Assembly: GCA_046734815.1 (NCBI GenBank)
Contig: JBKPRZ010000179.1
Location: forward strand, 3,017-67,016
Length of the DNA: 64,000 bases
DNA from: CAVYGB01 sp046734815
GTDB taxonomy: Bacteria > Myxococcota_A > Polyangia > Fen-1088
Direction: 5' to 3'
Position numbers and translations under genes: made by a program. Below the pieces are notes generated by a model. That model saw only the letters and a program-made list of their open reading frames with translations. It was not told the DNA's origin and ran no database searches. Shown one piece after another: positions 1 through 14,383 of this stretch; the first letter of the stretch is position 1, and every line of letters begins with the position of its first letter.

Positions 1-2659
<2,659 letters not shown>

Positions 2660-2701
2660 GGGCGCATTATTACCACAGCCGGTCGAGCCGAAGCCGGACG
2701 G

Positions 2702-3376
2702 TCAGGGCCAGCGCGGACGGCGTATCTTGACCGGACCGATCTCGGCGGCGGCGCCGACGTGGTCCAGGCGTACCTTCCACAGCTGGGACAGGCCCGAGGC
2801 GACGCCGGCAGCGCCCAGCAGGGCGGCGGCGGTCCCCAGCGCCCAGGGCAGCAGCGCCGGCCGCAGCGAGATGCCGGTGGGCAACTTGACGGTGGCATCG
2901 CACAGCTCGGCCGCGGTCTGGTTGACCCGGAAGGGGCCGGCGTTGGCGGTGGCGGCGGGATCGAACAGCACGCCGCTGGCTTCGAGCGACTCACCCTGCC
3001 GGATGAGCACTTCCTCGACCCGAACCCGGCCCTGCAGCCCGAACTGACGCGCCACCGACTCGGCGCCGGTGGAGCCCTCCCGGTGCAGCACCGGCTGCGC
3101 CTCGATGTGCACCCGTTCGGCGTCCACCCGCACCGGCCGGGGCGGCTGCAACGGGTCGGATGACCAGCGCACCTCGAACGGCTCGGGGGACAGCACCTCG
3201 TGCACCAGCTCGGTCATGGGCGAGATCCGCTCGAAGATGCGCAGCCGCCAGTGCACGCAGGGCGATCCGGAAGCGGGCGAGGTCAGCAGCTCCTCGGGCG
3301 CGCCGGCCTGGCCGCGCAAGGTGGTGACGGTCGCGTCGGCCGGTGTCTGGAGGATCAGCGAGTCTTCTGTGCTCAT
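2702..3376 (-). CDS. GIDE-domain-like membrane protein of unknown function
   Basis: Encodes 224 residues from ATG 3376; an upstream in-frame extension to 3460 would run into the neighbouring regulator gene and is not used. Residues about 33-137 resemble the GIDE domain of MULAN-type proteins: an SPASGSPCVHWRL entry, a PFEVR segment, a basic middle and an EEVLIRQGESLEASGVL exit. A single hydrophobic segment at about 174-198 would anchor the protein in the membrane. No RING finger or other catalytic domain follows, so ubiquitin-ligase activity is not implied. It starts 16 bp after the sigma-54 response regulator stop on the same strand and precedes acnA, so it may be co-transcribed with either. 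The domain call rests on pattern resemblance only; function unknown. Confidence 0.6.
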   Translation of the reverse strand: MSTEDSLILQTPADATVTTLRGQAGAPEELLTSPASGSPCVHWRLRIFERISPMTELVHEVLSPEPFEVRWSSDPLQPPRPVRVDAERVHIEAQPVLHREGSTGAESVARQFGLQGRVRVEEVLIRQGESLEASGVLFDPAATANAGPFRVNQTAAELCDATVKLPTGISLRPALLPWALGTAAALLGAAGVASGLSQLWKVRLDHVGAAAEIGPVKIRRPRWP

Positions 3377-3392
3377 GCGTCGGCTTTCGTGT

Positions 3393-4880
<1,488 letters not shown>

Positions 4881-4905
4881 ATCGCCGTCCGTGAACCCCT
4901 CATGG

Positions 4906-6432
4906 TCAATGCTTGCTCAGCGGCACCGGTTCGGCAAGGCCTGTCCCGGAGGTGGCCTCGGCCGGCGCCTCGGTGGAAACCGGCAGGAAAACCCGGAACA
5001 CCGCTCCGCCTTCGGGCCGGTCGCCCACCTCGATCCACCCGTCGTGGTCCTTGACGATGCCCTTGGCCACCGCCAGGCCCAGACCGGTCCCCTCGCCCGT
5101 GTCCTTGGTCGTGAAGAAGGCTTCGAAGATCTTGTCCCGGTCCGCGCTGGGTACACCGGCCCCGGTGTCGCCCACCTCCATCATCAGATAGGGCGCCGGC
5201 GCACTGAGCGCCAGCCCCTCCTTGCGCCGGTGCACGTGGTCCAGGGTGATGCTGAGCCGGCCCCCGGTGGGCATGGCGTGGATGGCGTTCATCAACAGAT
5301 TGAGGCAGACCTGCTGGATCTCGCCGGGATCGCCCGGGATGCTGGGCAGGTCGCGGGGCGCCGTCACCGACGGCTCGATGCGCTGCCGCCGCACCAGCTC
5401 GTCCACGAACTCCAGCGATTCGGCCACCACCCGGTGCACATCCACGTGGGTGAGGGTGGGGCGGCTCTTGCGCGAAAAATCCAGCACCTGGCGGATGATG
5501 CGGGTGATGCGCTCGACCTGCGCGCCGATGATCTCGGCGTTCTTCTGCACGTCGGCTGCGTCCTGGCTGCGCCGGGCCAGCGAGCGGGCCCGTCCGCCGA
5601 TCACGTTGAGCGGGGTGCCCACCTCGTGCGCGATCTCGGCGGCCATCTGGCCCATGGTGGCCAGCTTCTCCGAGTGACGCAGCCGGGTCTCCAGCGACAG
5701 GCGGGCGGTGTTGGCCCGGGCCTCCTTGTCGCGGGCATCGCGCAGGTAATTCGTCATGGCGTTGAACCGCCCCGCGAGGCTGCCGATCTCGTCGTCCTTC
5801 TCCGGGAACAGCGCGCGCGACAGATCGCCCTTGGAGACGGCATCGATGGCGTCGATCAGGCGGCGCAGCGGGGTGACCACGCCGGAGACCAGCAGCAGGT
5901 ACATCAGGCCGCCGAAGGCCAGCACCCCGATCAGCAGCAGCGGCAGGATCCGCCAGGCGGTCTGCAGCACTTCATCGCTGATGTAGCTGGTGTCTCGCTT
6001 GAGGCCCAGGTAGGCGACGGCCTGACGGGCCGGGTCCGCAGGCAGGGCGTTGTGCAGCGGGATGGCCATGGCGTACACCGGCCGCTGCACGAAGAACCGC
6101 GAGGCGGGGCCGTCGGCGGCGCGGGCTTCGTCGATCAACACCGTCCAGGCCGGATCGGCGGTGCGGCTGGCGCCGGCCAGGAGGATCTCCAGCCTGAACG
6201 CCGCCCCCTGCTGCTCGGCCCAGCTGACCCGCCTCTCGAGGATCTCCTGGGCGCGCGCCGGCTCCAGCGGCTCGAGGCCGGCGGCCAGGGCCTCGGCCAC
6301 CGCGCGCGACTGCCGGTCGAGATCGCTCTCGAGGTCGATCCGCCGGTTCAGCAGCACGCCGGTCGCGGTGATGGCCAGGACCCCCGCCGTCAGCAGGGTG
6401 GTCACGACCGCGATCCGCGGGCCCAGCTTCAT
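4906..6432 (-). CDS. Membrane sensor histidine kinase
   Basis: Encodes 508 residues. Transmembrane helix 1 is at about 7-28, a periplasmic sensor region of about 130 residues follows, and helix 2 is at about 161-186. A HAMP linker covers about 187-235, then a HisKA dimerisation helix with His269 in AAEIAHEVGTPLNVIGG. The HATPase domain shows the N box NLLMNAIHAM, the G1 box VGDTGAGVP and the G2 box GTGLGLAVAKG. The periplasmic domain matches no sensor family I can name. It is first in a two-gene operon with the NtrC-type regulator and is divergent from the BolA gene across 83 bp. The signal sensed is unknown. Confidence 0.94.
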   Translation of the reverse strand: MKLGPRIAVVTTLLTAGVLAITATGVLLNRRIDLESDLDRQSRAVAEALAAGLEPLEPARAQEILERRVSWAEQQGAAFRLEILLAGASRTADPAWTVLIDEARAADGPASRFFVQRPVYAMAIPLHNALPADPARQAVAYLGLKRDTSYISDEVLQTAWRILPLLLIGVLAFGGLMYLLLVSGVVTPLRRLIDAIDAVSKGDLSRALFPEKDDEIGSLAGRFNAMTNYLRDARDKEARANTARLSLETRLRHSEKLATMGQMAAEIAHEVGTPLNVIGGRARSLARRSQDAADVQKNAEIIGAQVERITRIIRQVLDFSRKSRPTLTHVDVHRVVAESLEFVDELVRRQRIEPSVTAPRDLPSIPGDPGEIQQVCLNLLMNAIHAMPTGGRLSITLDHVHRRKEGLALSAPAPYLMMEVGDTGAGVPSADRDKIFEAFFTTKDTGEGTGLGLAVAKGIVKDHDGWIEVGDRPEGGAVFRVFLPVSTEAPAEATSGTGLAEPVPLSKH

Positions 6433-6515
6433 CCTTCCCAGATTCTAGCGTCAAGATGCTGCGCTCGACGCGATCGTGCGTCTGGCCGGTGGTCGAGGTA
6501 ATAAGAGGTTGAGCC

Positions 6516-6803
6516 ATGCCCACGACAGCGGAGACGGTTCGCACGCGCATCCTGACGGCCCTGCCGGATGCGGCTGTGACGGTGCACGACAGCACCGGCC
6601 AGGGAGACCACTTCGACGTGGCGGTGGTGAGCCGCCGCTTCGAGGGCCAGGGGCTGATCGATCGCCACCGGCTGGTCTACGCGGCCCTGGGCGCGGCGAT
6701 GCAGAGCGAGATCCACGCCCTGGCGTTGCAGACCCACACCCCGGCCGAACACGCCGCCCGCGCCGCAGGGATGACCGCAGGGATCACAAAGGAGAGGACA
6801 TGA
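6516..6803 (+). CDS. BolA/IbaG-family protein
   Basis: A 95-residue protein with the BolA fold signature: HDSTGQGDHFDVAVVSRRFEG followed by LIDRHRLVYAALG, where the RHR-VY motif and its histidine are typical Fe-S ligand positions in BolA-Grx complexes. Its stop overlaps the ATG of the next gene, a monothiol glutaredoxin, by 4 bp. BolA proteins pair with CGFS glutaredoxins to bind and transfer [2Fe-2S] clusters, so the linkage supports a role in iron-sulfur cluster trafficking. Whether it is BolA or IbaG subtype cannot be decided by eye. Confidence 0.9.
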   Translation: MPTTAETVRTRILTALPDAAVTVHDSTGQGDHFDVAVVSRRFEGQGLIDRHRLVYAALGAAMQSEIHALALQTHTPAEHAARAAGMTAGITKERT

Positions 6804-7126
6804 CCGACGAGCTTCGACAGCGCATCGAAAGCACCATTGGCCAGCAGCGCATCATGCTGTTCATGAAGGGGAGCCCCTCGATGCCGCAATGCGGTTTCTC
6901 GGCAGCGGTGGTGCAGGTGCTCAAGCAGATCGGCGTGCCCTTTGGCTCGCACAACATCCTCGCGGATCCCGACCTGCGCGAGGGTCTGAAGAACTACTCG
7001 AACTGGCCGACGTTCCCGCAGCTTTACGTGGACGGCAAGCTGGTCGGGGGCGCCGATATCGTGCGCGAGCTGCATGCGCGCGGCGAGCTCGCGCAGATGC
7101 TGCAGCCGGCGAACGCCGCGTCGTAG
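6800..7126 (+). CDS. grxD: Monothiol (CGFS) glutaredoxin, Grx4 family
   Basis: Encodes 108 residues from ATG 6800, with AAGGAGAG just upstream as ribosome binding site inside the preceding gene. The fold markers are IMLFMKGSPSMPQCGFS, giving the CGFS active site; NWPTFPQLYVDGKLVGG, with the cis-proline loop; and GGADIV. Members coordinate a bridging [2Fe-2S] cluster with glutathione and deliver it to apo-proteins, often with BolA, its 4-bp-overlapping partner here. A longer upstream in-frame extension reads through the BolA gene and is rejected because it has no homology and the SD sits at 6800. Confidence 0.96.
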   Translation: MTDELRQRIESTIGQQRIMLFMKGSPSMPQCGFSAAVVQVLKQIGVPFGSHNILADPDLREGLKNYSNWPTFPQLYVDGKLVGGADIVRELHARGELAQMLQPANAAS

Positions 7127-7131
7127 GTTAA

Positions 7132-7161
7132 TTGACACGGATCAAGTCGCAGGGGTACGGT
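7132..7161 (+). promoter_or_regulatory. Candidate sigma-70-type promoter
   Basis: A perfect -35 TTGACA at 7132-7137 is followed after 18 bp by TACGGT at 7156-7161, a weak -10 (three of six consensus positions). It lies between the grxD stop (7126) and the strong SD of the following secreted-protein gene, which it would serve. Confidence 0.42.
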
Positions 7162-7189
7162 GCGGGGCTCCAAAGGAGGAGGTTCACAC

Positions 7190-7702
7190 ATGCGACATTT
7201 CCGTGCTCTGTCCTTCACCGCCGTGGCGCTGGCGGCTCTGTGCGGCGCCAGCGGCAGCGCCCTGGCGCAAGAAACGGCGCCGCCCGCGGCGTCCGCCCGG
7301 GGAGGGCTGGGTGTCGGGTACGCCCAGACGCTGACCGGCGTGGGAGGCCTGAACGCGGTCTACGACGCAGGGCCCTGGCACGCGGACGCCATCCTGGGCT
7401 TCGCCGGTGATGGCTCGACCGAGATCCGGATCGCCGGTCGGGGCTGGTACCACCTGCACGCGACAGCGGCCTCCGACTTCTCGCTGGGCGGCGGGCTGGC
7501 TCTCCAGAACATCAACCCCGATGGCGCCGCCCCCTCGACCAACAACCTGTGGATCGAGCTGGGCGCGATGATCCGCTTCTTCCCGGTCTCGAACGTCTCG
7601 ATCGGCCTGTTCGGCGGTCTGTCGGTCGGCGCAGCGGATGCGGATGGCTTCATCATCGACGCCCAGCCGCTGAGCCAGCTCGCCGTCACCTACTTCTTCT
7701 AG
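7190..7702 (+). CDS. Small secreted, outer-membrane beta-barrel-like protein
   Basis: Encodes 170 residues from ATG 7190, chosen because AAAGGAGGAGG lies 7-17 bp upstream; an upstream GTG at 7160 would put basic residues before a good signal peptide. The signal peptide is about residues 1-27 (MRHFRALSFTAVALAALCGASG, cleaved after SALAQ). The mature part is Gly/aromatic-rich with alternating hydrophobic strands and ends in a C-terminal phenylalanine (TYFF), typical of outer-membrane barrels recognised by the BAM machinery. No specific family is recognised. It stands between the BolA-Grx operon and uvrA on the same strand, with its own candidate promoter. Confidence 0.75.
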   Translation: MRHFRALSFTAVALAALCGASGSALAQETAPPAASARGGLGVGYAQTLTGVGGLNAVYDAGPWHADAILGFAGDGSTEIRIAGRGWYHLHATAASDFSLGGGLALQNINPDGAAPSTNNLWIELGAMIRFFPVSNVSIGLFGGLSVGAADADGFIIDAQPLSQLAVTYFF

Positions 7703-7736
7703 ACCGATCTGGATCAGCCCCCTCGCGCGGCCGGGC

Positions 7737-10670
<2,934 letters not shown>

Positions 10671-10694
<24 letters not shown>

Positions 10695-11072
10695 GCCGGG
10701 TTCTGTGCGCAGCGCTCGTTGCCTCGCGCTGCCGATGGTCATTCCTCTGGGCCGTCCGTTGCCGGACGGTTCATGCGACCGACTCGGAGCCGGTTCGGCG
10801 CGGGCCACGCCGGCGGGTTTCCCCGCGGCCCCTGCTTGGTCTTGCACCGGGTGGGGTTTGCCGTGCCCCTCCCGTCACCGGGAGGGCGGTGCGCTCTTAC
10901 CGCACCATTTCACCCTTGCCGGCAGAACCGGCGGTATTTTTTCTGTGGCACTTTCCTTCGAGTTACCCCGACTGGCCGTTAGCCAGCACCTTGCCCTGCG
11001 GAGCCCGGACTTTCCTCGACGACACACCCGGAGGCGTCCCGCCGCGACCACCCACCGCCCCCCAGCGAGAGC
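10671..11072 (-). ncRNA. rnpB: RNase P RNA (bacterial type A)
   Basis: Catalytic RNA that matures tRNA 5' ends. Read on the minus strand it shows the universal blocks: GAGGAAAGTCCGGGCTCC near the 5' end (11000-11017), GGTGAAATGGTGCGGTAAG with AGAGCGCACC (about 10889-10914), AGAGGAATGACC (about 10737-10748) and the 3' P4 strand ACAGAACCCGGCTTA (10692-10706). The ends are set by an 11-bp P1 helix: GCTCTCGCTGG at 11072-11062 pairs with CCAGCGAGAGC at 10681-10671, followed by a T6 run (10670-10665). Length is about 402 nt. A TATACT -10 box sits 6 bp upstream of the inferred 5' end. The 3' end overlaps the uvrA coding end. Confidence 0.95.
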
Positions 11073-11077
11073 GGGGC

Positions 11078-11106
11078 AGTATAGCGTCAACGCGCGTCGG
11101 TCTCCA
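11078..11106 (-). promoter_or_regulatory. Promoter of rnpB
   Basis: Minus-strand -10 TATACT (11083-11078) and -35-like TGGAGA (11106-11101) are separated by 17 bp. The predicted transcription start at about 11072-11071 coincides with the independently inferred 5' strand of RNase P helix P1, which supports both calls. Confidence 0.6.
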
Positions 11107-11171
11107 CGCAGAGAAGGGATTTTCGCTGCCGGGGGTTCGAGCCCGGCGCCGCGACTGAGCTTGGCTCTGAG

Positions 11172-11930
11172 CTACGCCTGAGCTTTTTTGGGCTCGGCGG
11201 CGGGAGCGGCGGCGGCCGGATCCTTCATGATCTCTTCCCAGAAGATGATCCGGTGGCAGTAGGGGCACGTCTCGATCGTGGTGCCGCGCTGGAGGACGTT
11301 GAACAGCTGCGGGGGGATGTTCATGTTGCAGCCGCGGCAGGTGCCGTTGGAGACCGGCGCCATCGCCAGACCCTTCCGCATGCGGATGGCGCTGTAGCGT
11401 TTGAGCACGTCCGGGCGAACGGTGCCGGCGATCTTGTCCCGGTCGTTCCGGAGCGCGGCGATGCGTCCCTCGATCTCGCTCATGCGGGCCTTGGCCTGCT
11501 CGTCGTCCTTCTCGACTGACGAGCGCAGTGTTTTCACGTCCGTTTCCCGCTCGGCCAGCAGCTTCTCCTTGCTCTGGATGGCGTCGACCAGCTTGGTGAT
11601 CTCGGCCTGCCGTACGCTGAGGCTCTCGCGGGTCACGTCCAGCTCGCGCTGGGCGGCCGCATACTCCTTGGTGTTCTTCGCGGCCGACTGCTTGCTCTTG
11701 GCGTTGGCCAGGTGGTCCTCGTCGGCCTGCACCAGCCCCTTCTGATCGGAGTGGTAGCGCTGGGTTTCGAGGATCTGCGCTCGTTCGTTGGCGAGCAGGC
11801 CCTCGACTCGGGTGAGGTCGTTTCGGGTGGCTTCGAGCTTGGCGGGGATGGCCGCGAGGGCGTTGGTAAGCTCTTGAATCTGGGCATCGTACTTCTGAAG
11901 CTCCTCGAGCTTCTTAAGCTGATCGCGCAA
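11172..11930 (-). CDS. Coiled-coil protein with C4 zinc ribbon (DUF164 family)
   Basis: Encodes 252 residues. Residues about 1-175 are nearly continuous heptad-type coiled coil rich in Lys, Glu, Ala and Leu. The C-terminus holds a zinc ribbon with two CxxC knuckles, GTCRGCNMNIPPQ and ETCPYCHRIIFW, followed by a low-complexity Ala/Pro tail. This layout is the DUF164/zf-RING_7 family, whose members are proposed nucleic-acid-binding or flagellar/secretion-associated chaperone-like proteins; the exact role is unknown. It lies between tRNA-Ile and rnpB, all on minus, and association of this family with rnpB is seen elsewhere in bacteria. Confidence 0.9.
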   Translation of the reverse strand: MRDQLKKLEELQKYDAQIQELTNALAAIPAKLEATRNDLTRVEGLLANERAQILETQRYHSDQKGLVQADEDHLANAKSKQSAAKNTKEYAAAQRELDVTRESLSVRQAEITKLVDAIQSKEKLLAERETDVKTLRSSVEKDDEQAKARMSEIEGRIAALRNDRDKIAGTVRPDVLKRYSAIRMRKGLAMAPVSNGTCRGCNMNIPPQLFNVLQRGTTIETCPYCHRIIFWEEIMKDPAAAAPAAEPKKAQA

Positions 11931-11996
11931 ATGTACCTCCGATGAGAAAGTGGGCCCGTGCAGTCTGCGACTCTGTCACTGACGATGTCACTTCTA

Positions 11997-12069
11997 TGGG
12001 CCCACCTGGATTCGAACCAGGGACCAGGCGGTTATGAGCCGCCAGCTCTGACCGCTGAGCTATGGGCCC
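11997..12069 (-). tRNA. tRNA-Ile (CAT anticodon, lysidine-type tRNA-Ile2)
   Basis: 73-nt cloverleaf on the minus strand. Acceptor GGGCCCA pairs with TGGGCCC, the D arm is GCTCAGCGGTCAGAGC, the anticodon arm is GGCGGCTCATAACCGCC with anticodon CAT, and the T arm is CCTGGTTCGAATCCAGG. CCA is not encoded. The C-T-CAT-A-A loop and overall similarity to E. coli ileX/ileY favour tRNA-Ile2, read as AUA-decoding after TilS lysidine modification, over initiator or elongator Met; absence of the three G-C pairs typical of the initiator anticodon stem excludes tRNA-fMet. Confidence 0.9.
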
Positions 12070-12307
12070 GACCTTCGTGTCCCTTTCACCCGATCTAAAC
12101 AAGGCCAAAAATCTTACCGAGGCGTACGTCCACTGTCCAGGTAGGCTCATCGCGAAATTTCGCCGCGAACCCGATGCCGCGGACGCCTGCGCAGGAGATT
12201 GCCGCGCGACGTGCCGGGTCTCGGTCGCGCCGGCTGGCCAGTGCGGACGGGGAACCTTGTCGCGCGTGGGACGTGTCGAGTGCGCACGCATCCTTTTCCC
12301 CAGTCCT
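12070..12307. other. Intergenic region with 12-bp palindrome
   Basis: A 238-bp gap between the tRNA-Ile 5' end and the uppP stop; both neighbours are on minus, so the tRNA promoter should lie here. A perfect palindrome GCGAAATTTCGC occupies 12152-12163 and could be an operator. I see no convincing -35/-10 pair and no ORF with coding character. Confidence 0.4.
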
Positions 12308-13114
12308 TTACCGCGTCAGCCAGCCCATTCCCAGCCCGACCAGCAGCAATATGCCGAGCGCCAGGCGATAGAGCACGAATGGCGTGGTCGCGTGCGTCCG
12401 CAGGAAGCGCAGGAGCCACGCGATGCTCAGGTAGCCGGACACGGCGGCCACCAGCAGCCCCGTCACCAGAACTCCACCGCCGATGTCCCGCGCACGCAGC
12501 ACCTTGGGAAGCTCGAACACGCCGGCTGCACCGATGGCCGGGACCGACAGCAGGAACGAGAACCGGGCGGCCGCATCGCGACGCAGCCCGAGCGCCATCG
12601 CCGCTACCAGCGTGATTCCTGACCGGGACACACCGGGCACCAGGGCCAGGGCCTGCGCCAGCCCGATCAGGACGCTGTCGCGAAGGCCGACGTCCGGCAG
12701 ATCGCGGTTGCCAGCGGCAAAACGGTCGGCCGCTGCCATCAGCAGGGCCACCACGATGAGGGCGATGGCGATGACGGTCAGCGAGCGCAGCGGTCCTTCC
12801 ACGGCGTGCCGGAACGCGAGACCAGCCACCCCGATCGGCACCGTGCCCACGACGAGATACAGCAGCCGCCGGGCCTCAGGCCCGGTTCTGCGGGCCGGAT
12901 CCACGACCGCCGCGACCATGGTCAGCAGCTCGCGGAAGAAGAAGCCGATCACGGCGACCAGCGTGCCCAGCTGGAGGACCGCGGTGAAGGCGGCGCCGGG
13001 ATCGGGGTAGCCGAGCAGGGCGGGCACCACGCGCAGGTGGGCGGTGGAGGAGATCGGCAGGAACTCGGTGATCCCTTGGACGAGTCCCAGCAGAGCGGCT
13101 TGAAAGAAGTCCAT
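12308..13114 (-). CDS. uppP: Undecaprenyl-diphosphatase
   Basis: Integral inner-membrane BacA/UppP family enzyme that dephosphorylates undecaprenyl diphosphate to recycle the lipid carrier for peptidoglycan and O-polysaccharide synthesis. It encodes 268 residues from ATG 13114; a long upstream in-frame extension is antisense to the aminotransferase gene and is rejected. Family motifs are LVQGITEFLPISSTAHL near the N-terminus and LVPGVSRSGIT in the second half, with about eight hydrophobic helices. It lies back to back with the DegT-type aminotransferase gene; proximity to the glycan locus fits carrier recycling. Confidence 0.95.
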   Translation of the reverse strand: MDFFQAALLGLVQGITEFLPISSTAHLRVVPALLGYPDPGAAFTAVLQLGTLVAVIGFFFRELLTMVAAVVDPARRTGPEARRLLYLVVGTVPIGVAGLAFRHAVEGPLRSLTVIAIALIVVALLMAAADRFAAGNRDLPDVGLRDSVLIGLAQALALVPGVSRSGITLVAAMALGLRRDAAARFSFLLSVPAIGAAGVFELPKVLRARDIGGGVLVTGLLVAAVSGYLSIAWLLRFLRTHATTPFVLYRLALGILLLVGLGMGWLTR

Positions 13115-13240
13115 GGTCGGTCCAGCGCGCGAGCAGCGTAGCACGACGCGCTGCCCGCGTCCGAGGTTCCTGGGCGCGATCGCCCGCGGAAGCGTGGGTG
13201 CGATTGGCGGCGCCCGCTGCCGGCGTGTTAGACGAGCCGC

Positions 13241-14380
13241 GTGACCCAGCCTGACATCGTCTCCGCTCGCGTTGCCACCCAGGACCTCCAGGCGCATCTG
13301 GCTCCGCTCCGCGGCGAGCTGGAGGAAGCCGCCCGTCGGGTGATCGCCTCGGGTCGGTTCATCCTCGGTCCCGAACACGAAGCGTTCGAGAAGGAGGCGG
13401 CGGCCGCGTGCGGGATGCGCGAAGCGATCGCCCTGTCGTCGGGTACCGACGCGCTGCTGGTTCTGCTGATGGCCTTGCGGATCGGACCGGGCGACGAGGT
13501 GGTCACGACGCCGTTCACGTTCTTCGCCACCGCCGGCGCCATCGCCCGGCTGGGCGCCCGGCCGGTGTTCGCGGACATCGAGCCCGACACCTTGAATCTG
13601 GATCCCGACCGCGCGGCGGCGGCGATCGGTCCGCGCACGCGCGCGGTCATGACCGTCCATCTGTTCGGACGGCTGGCCCGCACCGACGGGCTGGCCGGGG
13701 CCTGCCAGCGCGCGGGCATCCCGCTGCTGGAGGACGCGGCCCAGTCGATCGGCGCGCGGGTCGGCCGCGACGGGCCCCGGGTGGGCAAGCTGGGGCTGGG
13801 AACGACGCTGTCCTTCTTTCCGGCCAAGAACCTGGGTTGCCTGGGTGACGGCGGGATGGTCGTCACCGATGACGCGGCTGTGGCCCAGACCATCCGCAAG
13901 CTGCGCGTCCACGGCGGCGAGCGGCGCTACTACCACGAGATGGTCGGCGGCAACTTCCGCCTGGACGAGATCCAGACCGCCTTCCTGCGGGTGCTGCTGC
14001 CTCACCTTCCCGCCTGGACCGACCGCCGCCGGGCGGTGGCGGCGCGCTACCACCGCGACCTGGCCGACCTGGGCGACGGCATCGCGCTTCCCCCCGAAGA
14101 CGCGGGATGCGTGTGGAATCAGTTCGTGATCCGGGTCCTCGACGGCCAGCGCGATGCTCTGGCCAGCCACCTCCGCGACCGCGGCATCGGCACCGCCGTC
14201 TATTACCCGATGCCCCTGCACCTGCAGCGCTGCTTCGCCGACCTCGGCTACCAGGCCGGCGCCTTCCCGGTAGCCGAACAGGCCTGCGAGCAGGCGCTGG
14301 CGCTGCCCATCTACCCGGAGATCCCGGAGGCGCACCTCGACGCCGTCTGCACGGAGATCCGCGCCTTCCTGCGCCGCTGA
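13241..14380 (+). CDS. DegT/DnrJ/EryC1/StrS-family sugar aminotransferase
   Basis: PLP-dependent transferase that probably installs an amino group on a nucleotide-linked keto sugar. Encodes 379 residues from GTG 13241. Family signatures are SSGTDALLVLLMALRIGPGDEV, TPFTFFATAGAI, HLFGR, LEDAAQSIGA and FFPAKNLGCLGDGG, the last carrying the PLP-binding lysine; GGNFRLDEIQTAFL and a final GTAVYYPMPLHLQ are also present. It is the first plus-strand gene of the polysaccharide locus and converges (3 bp gap) with the flippase gene. The substrate sugar cannot be read from sequence. Confidence 0.93.
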   Translation: MTQPDIVSARVATQDLQAHLAPLRGELEEAARRVIASGRFILGPEHEAFEKEAAAACGMREAIALSSGTDALLVLLMALRIGPGDEVVTTPFTFFATAGAIARLGARPVFADIEPDTLNLDPDRAAAAIGPRTRAVMTVHLFGRLARTDGLAGACQRAGIPLLEDAAQSIGARVGRDGPRVGKLGLGTTLSFFPAKNLGCLGDGGMVVTDDAAVAQTIRKLRVHGGERRYYHEMVGGNFRLDEIQTAFLRVLLPHLPAWTDRRRAVAARYHRDLADLGDGIALPPEDAGCVWNQFVIRVLDGQRDALASHLRDRGIGTAVYYPMPLHLQRCFADLGYQAGAFPVAEQACEQALALPIYPEIPEAHLDAVCTEIRAFLRR

Positions 14381-14383
14381 CGA

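Noticed and set aside
11997..12069. Reading the CAT tRNA as tRNA-Met
   Set aside because: Loop and stem match tRNA-Ile2, and the initiator G-C triplet in the anticodon stem is absent.
13115..14335. Extension of the uppP frame upstream of ATG 13114
   Set aside because: It is antisense to the DegT-family aminotransferase and has no recognisable fold.
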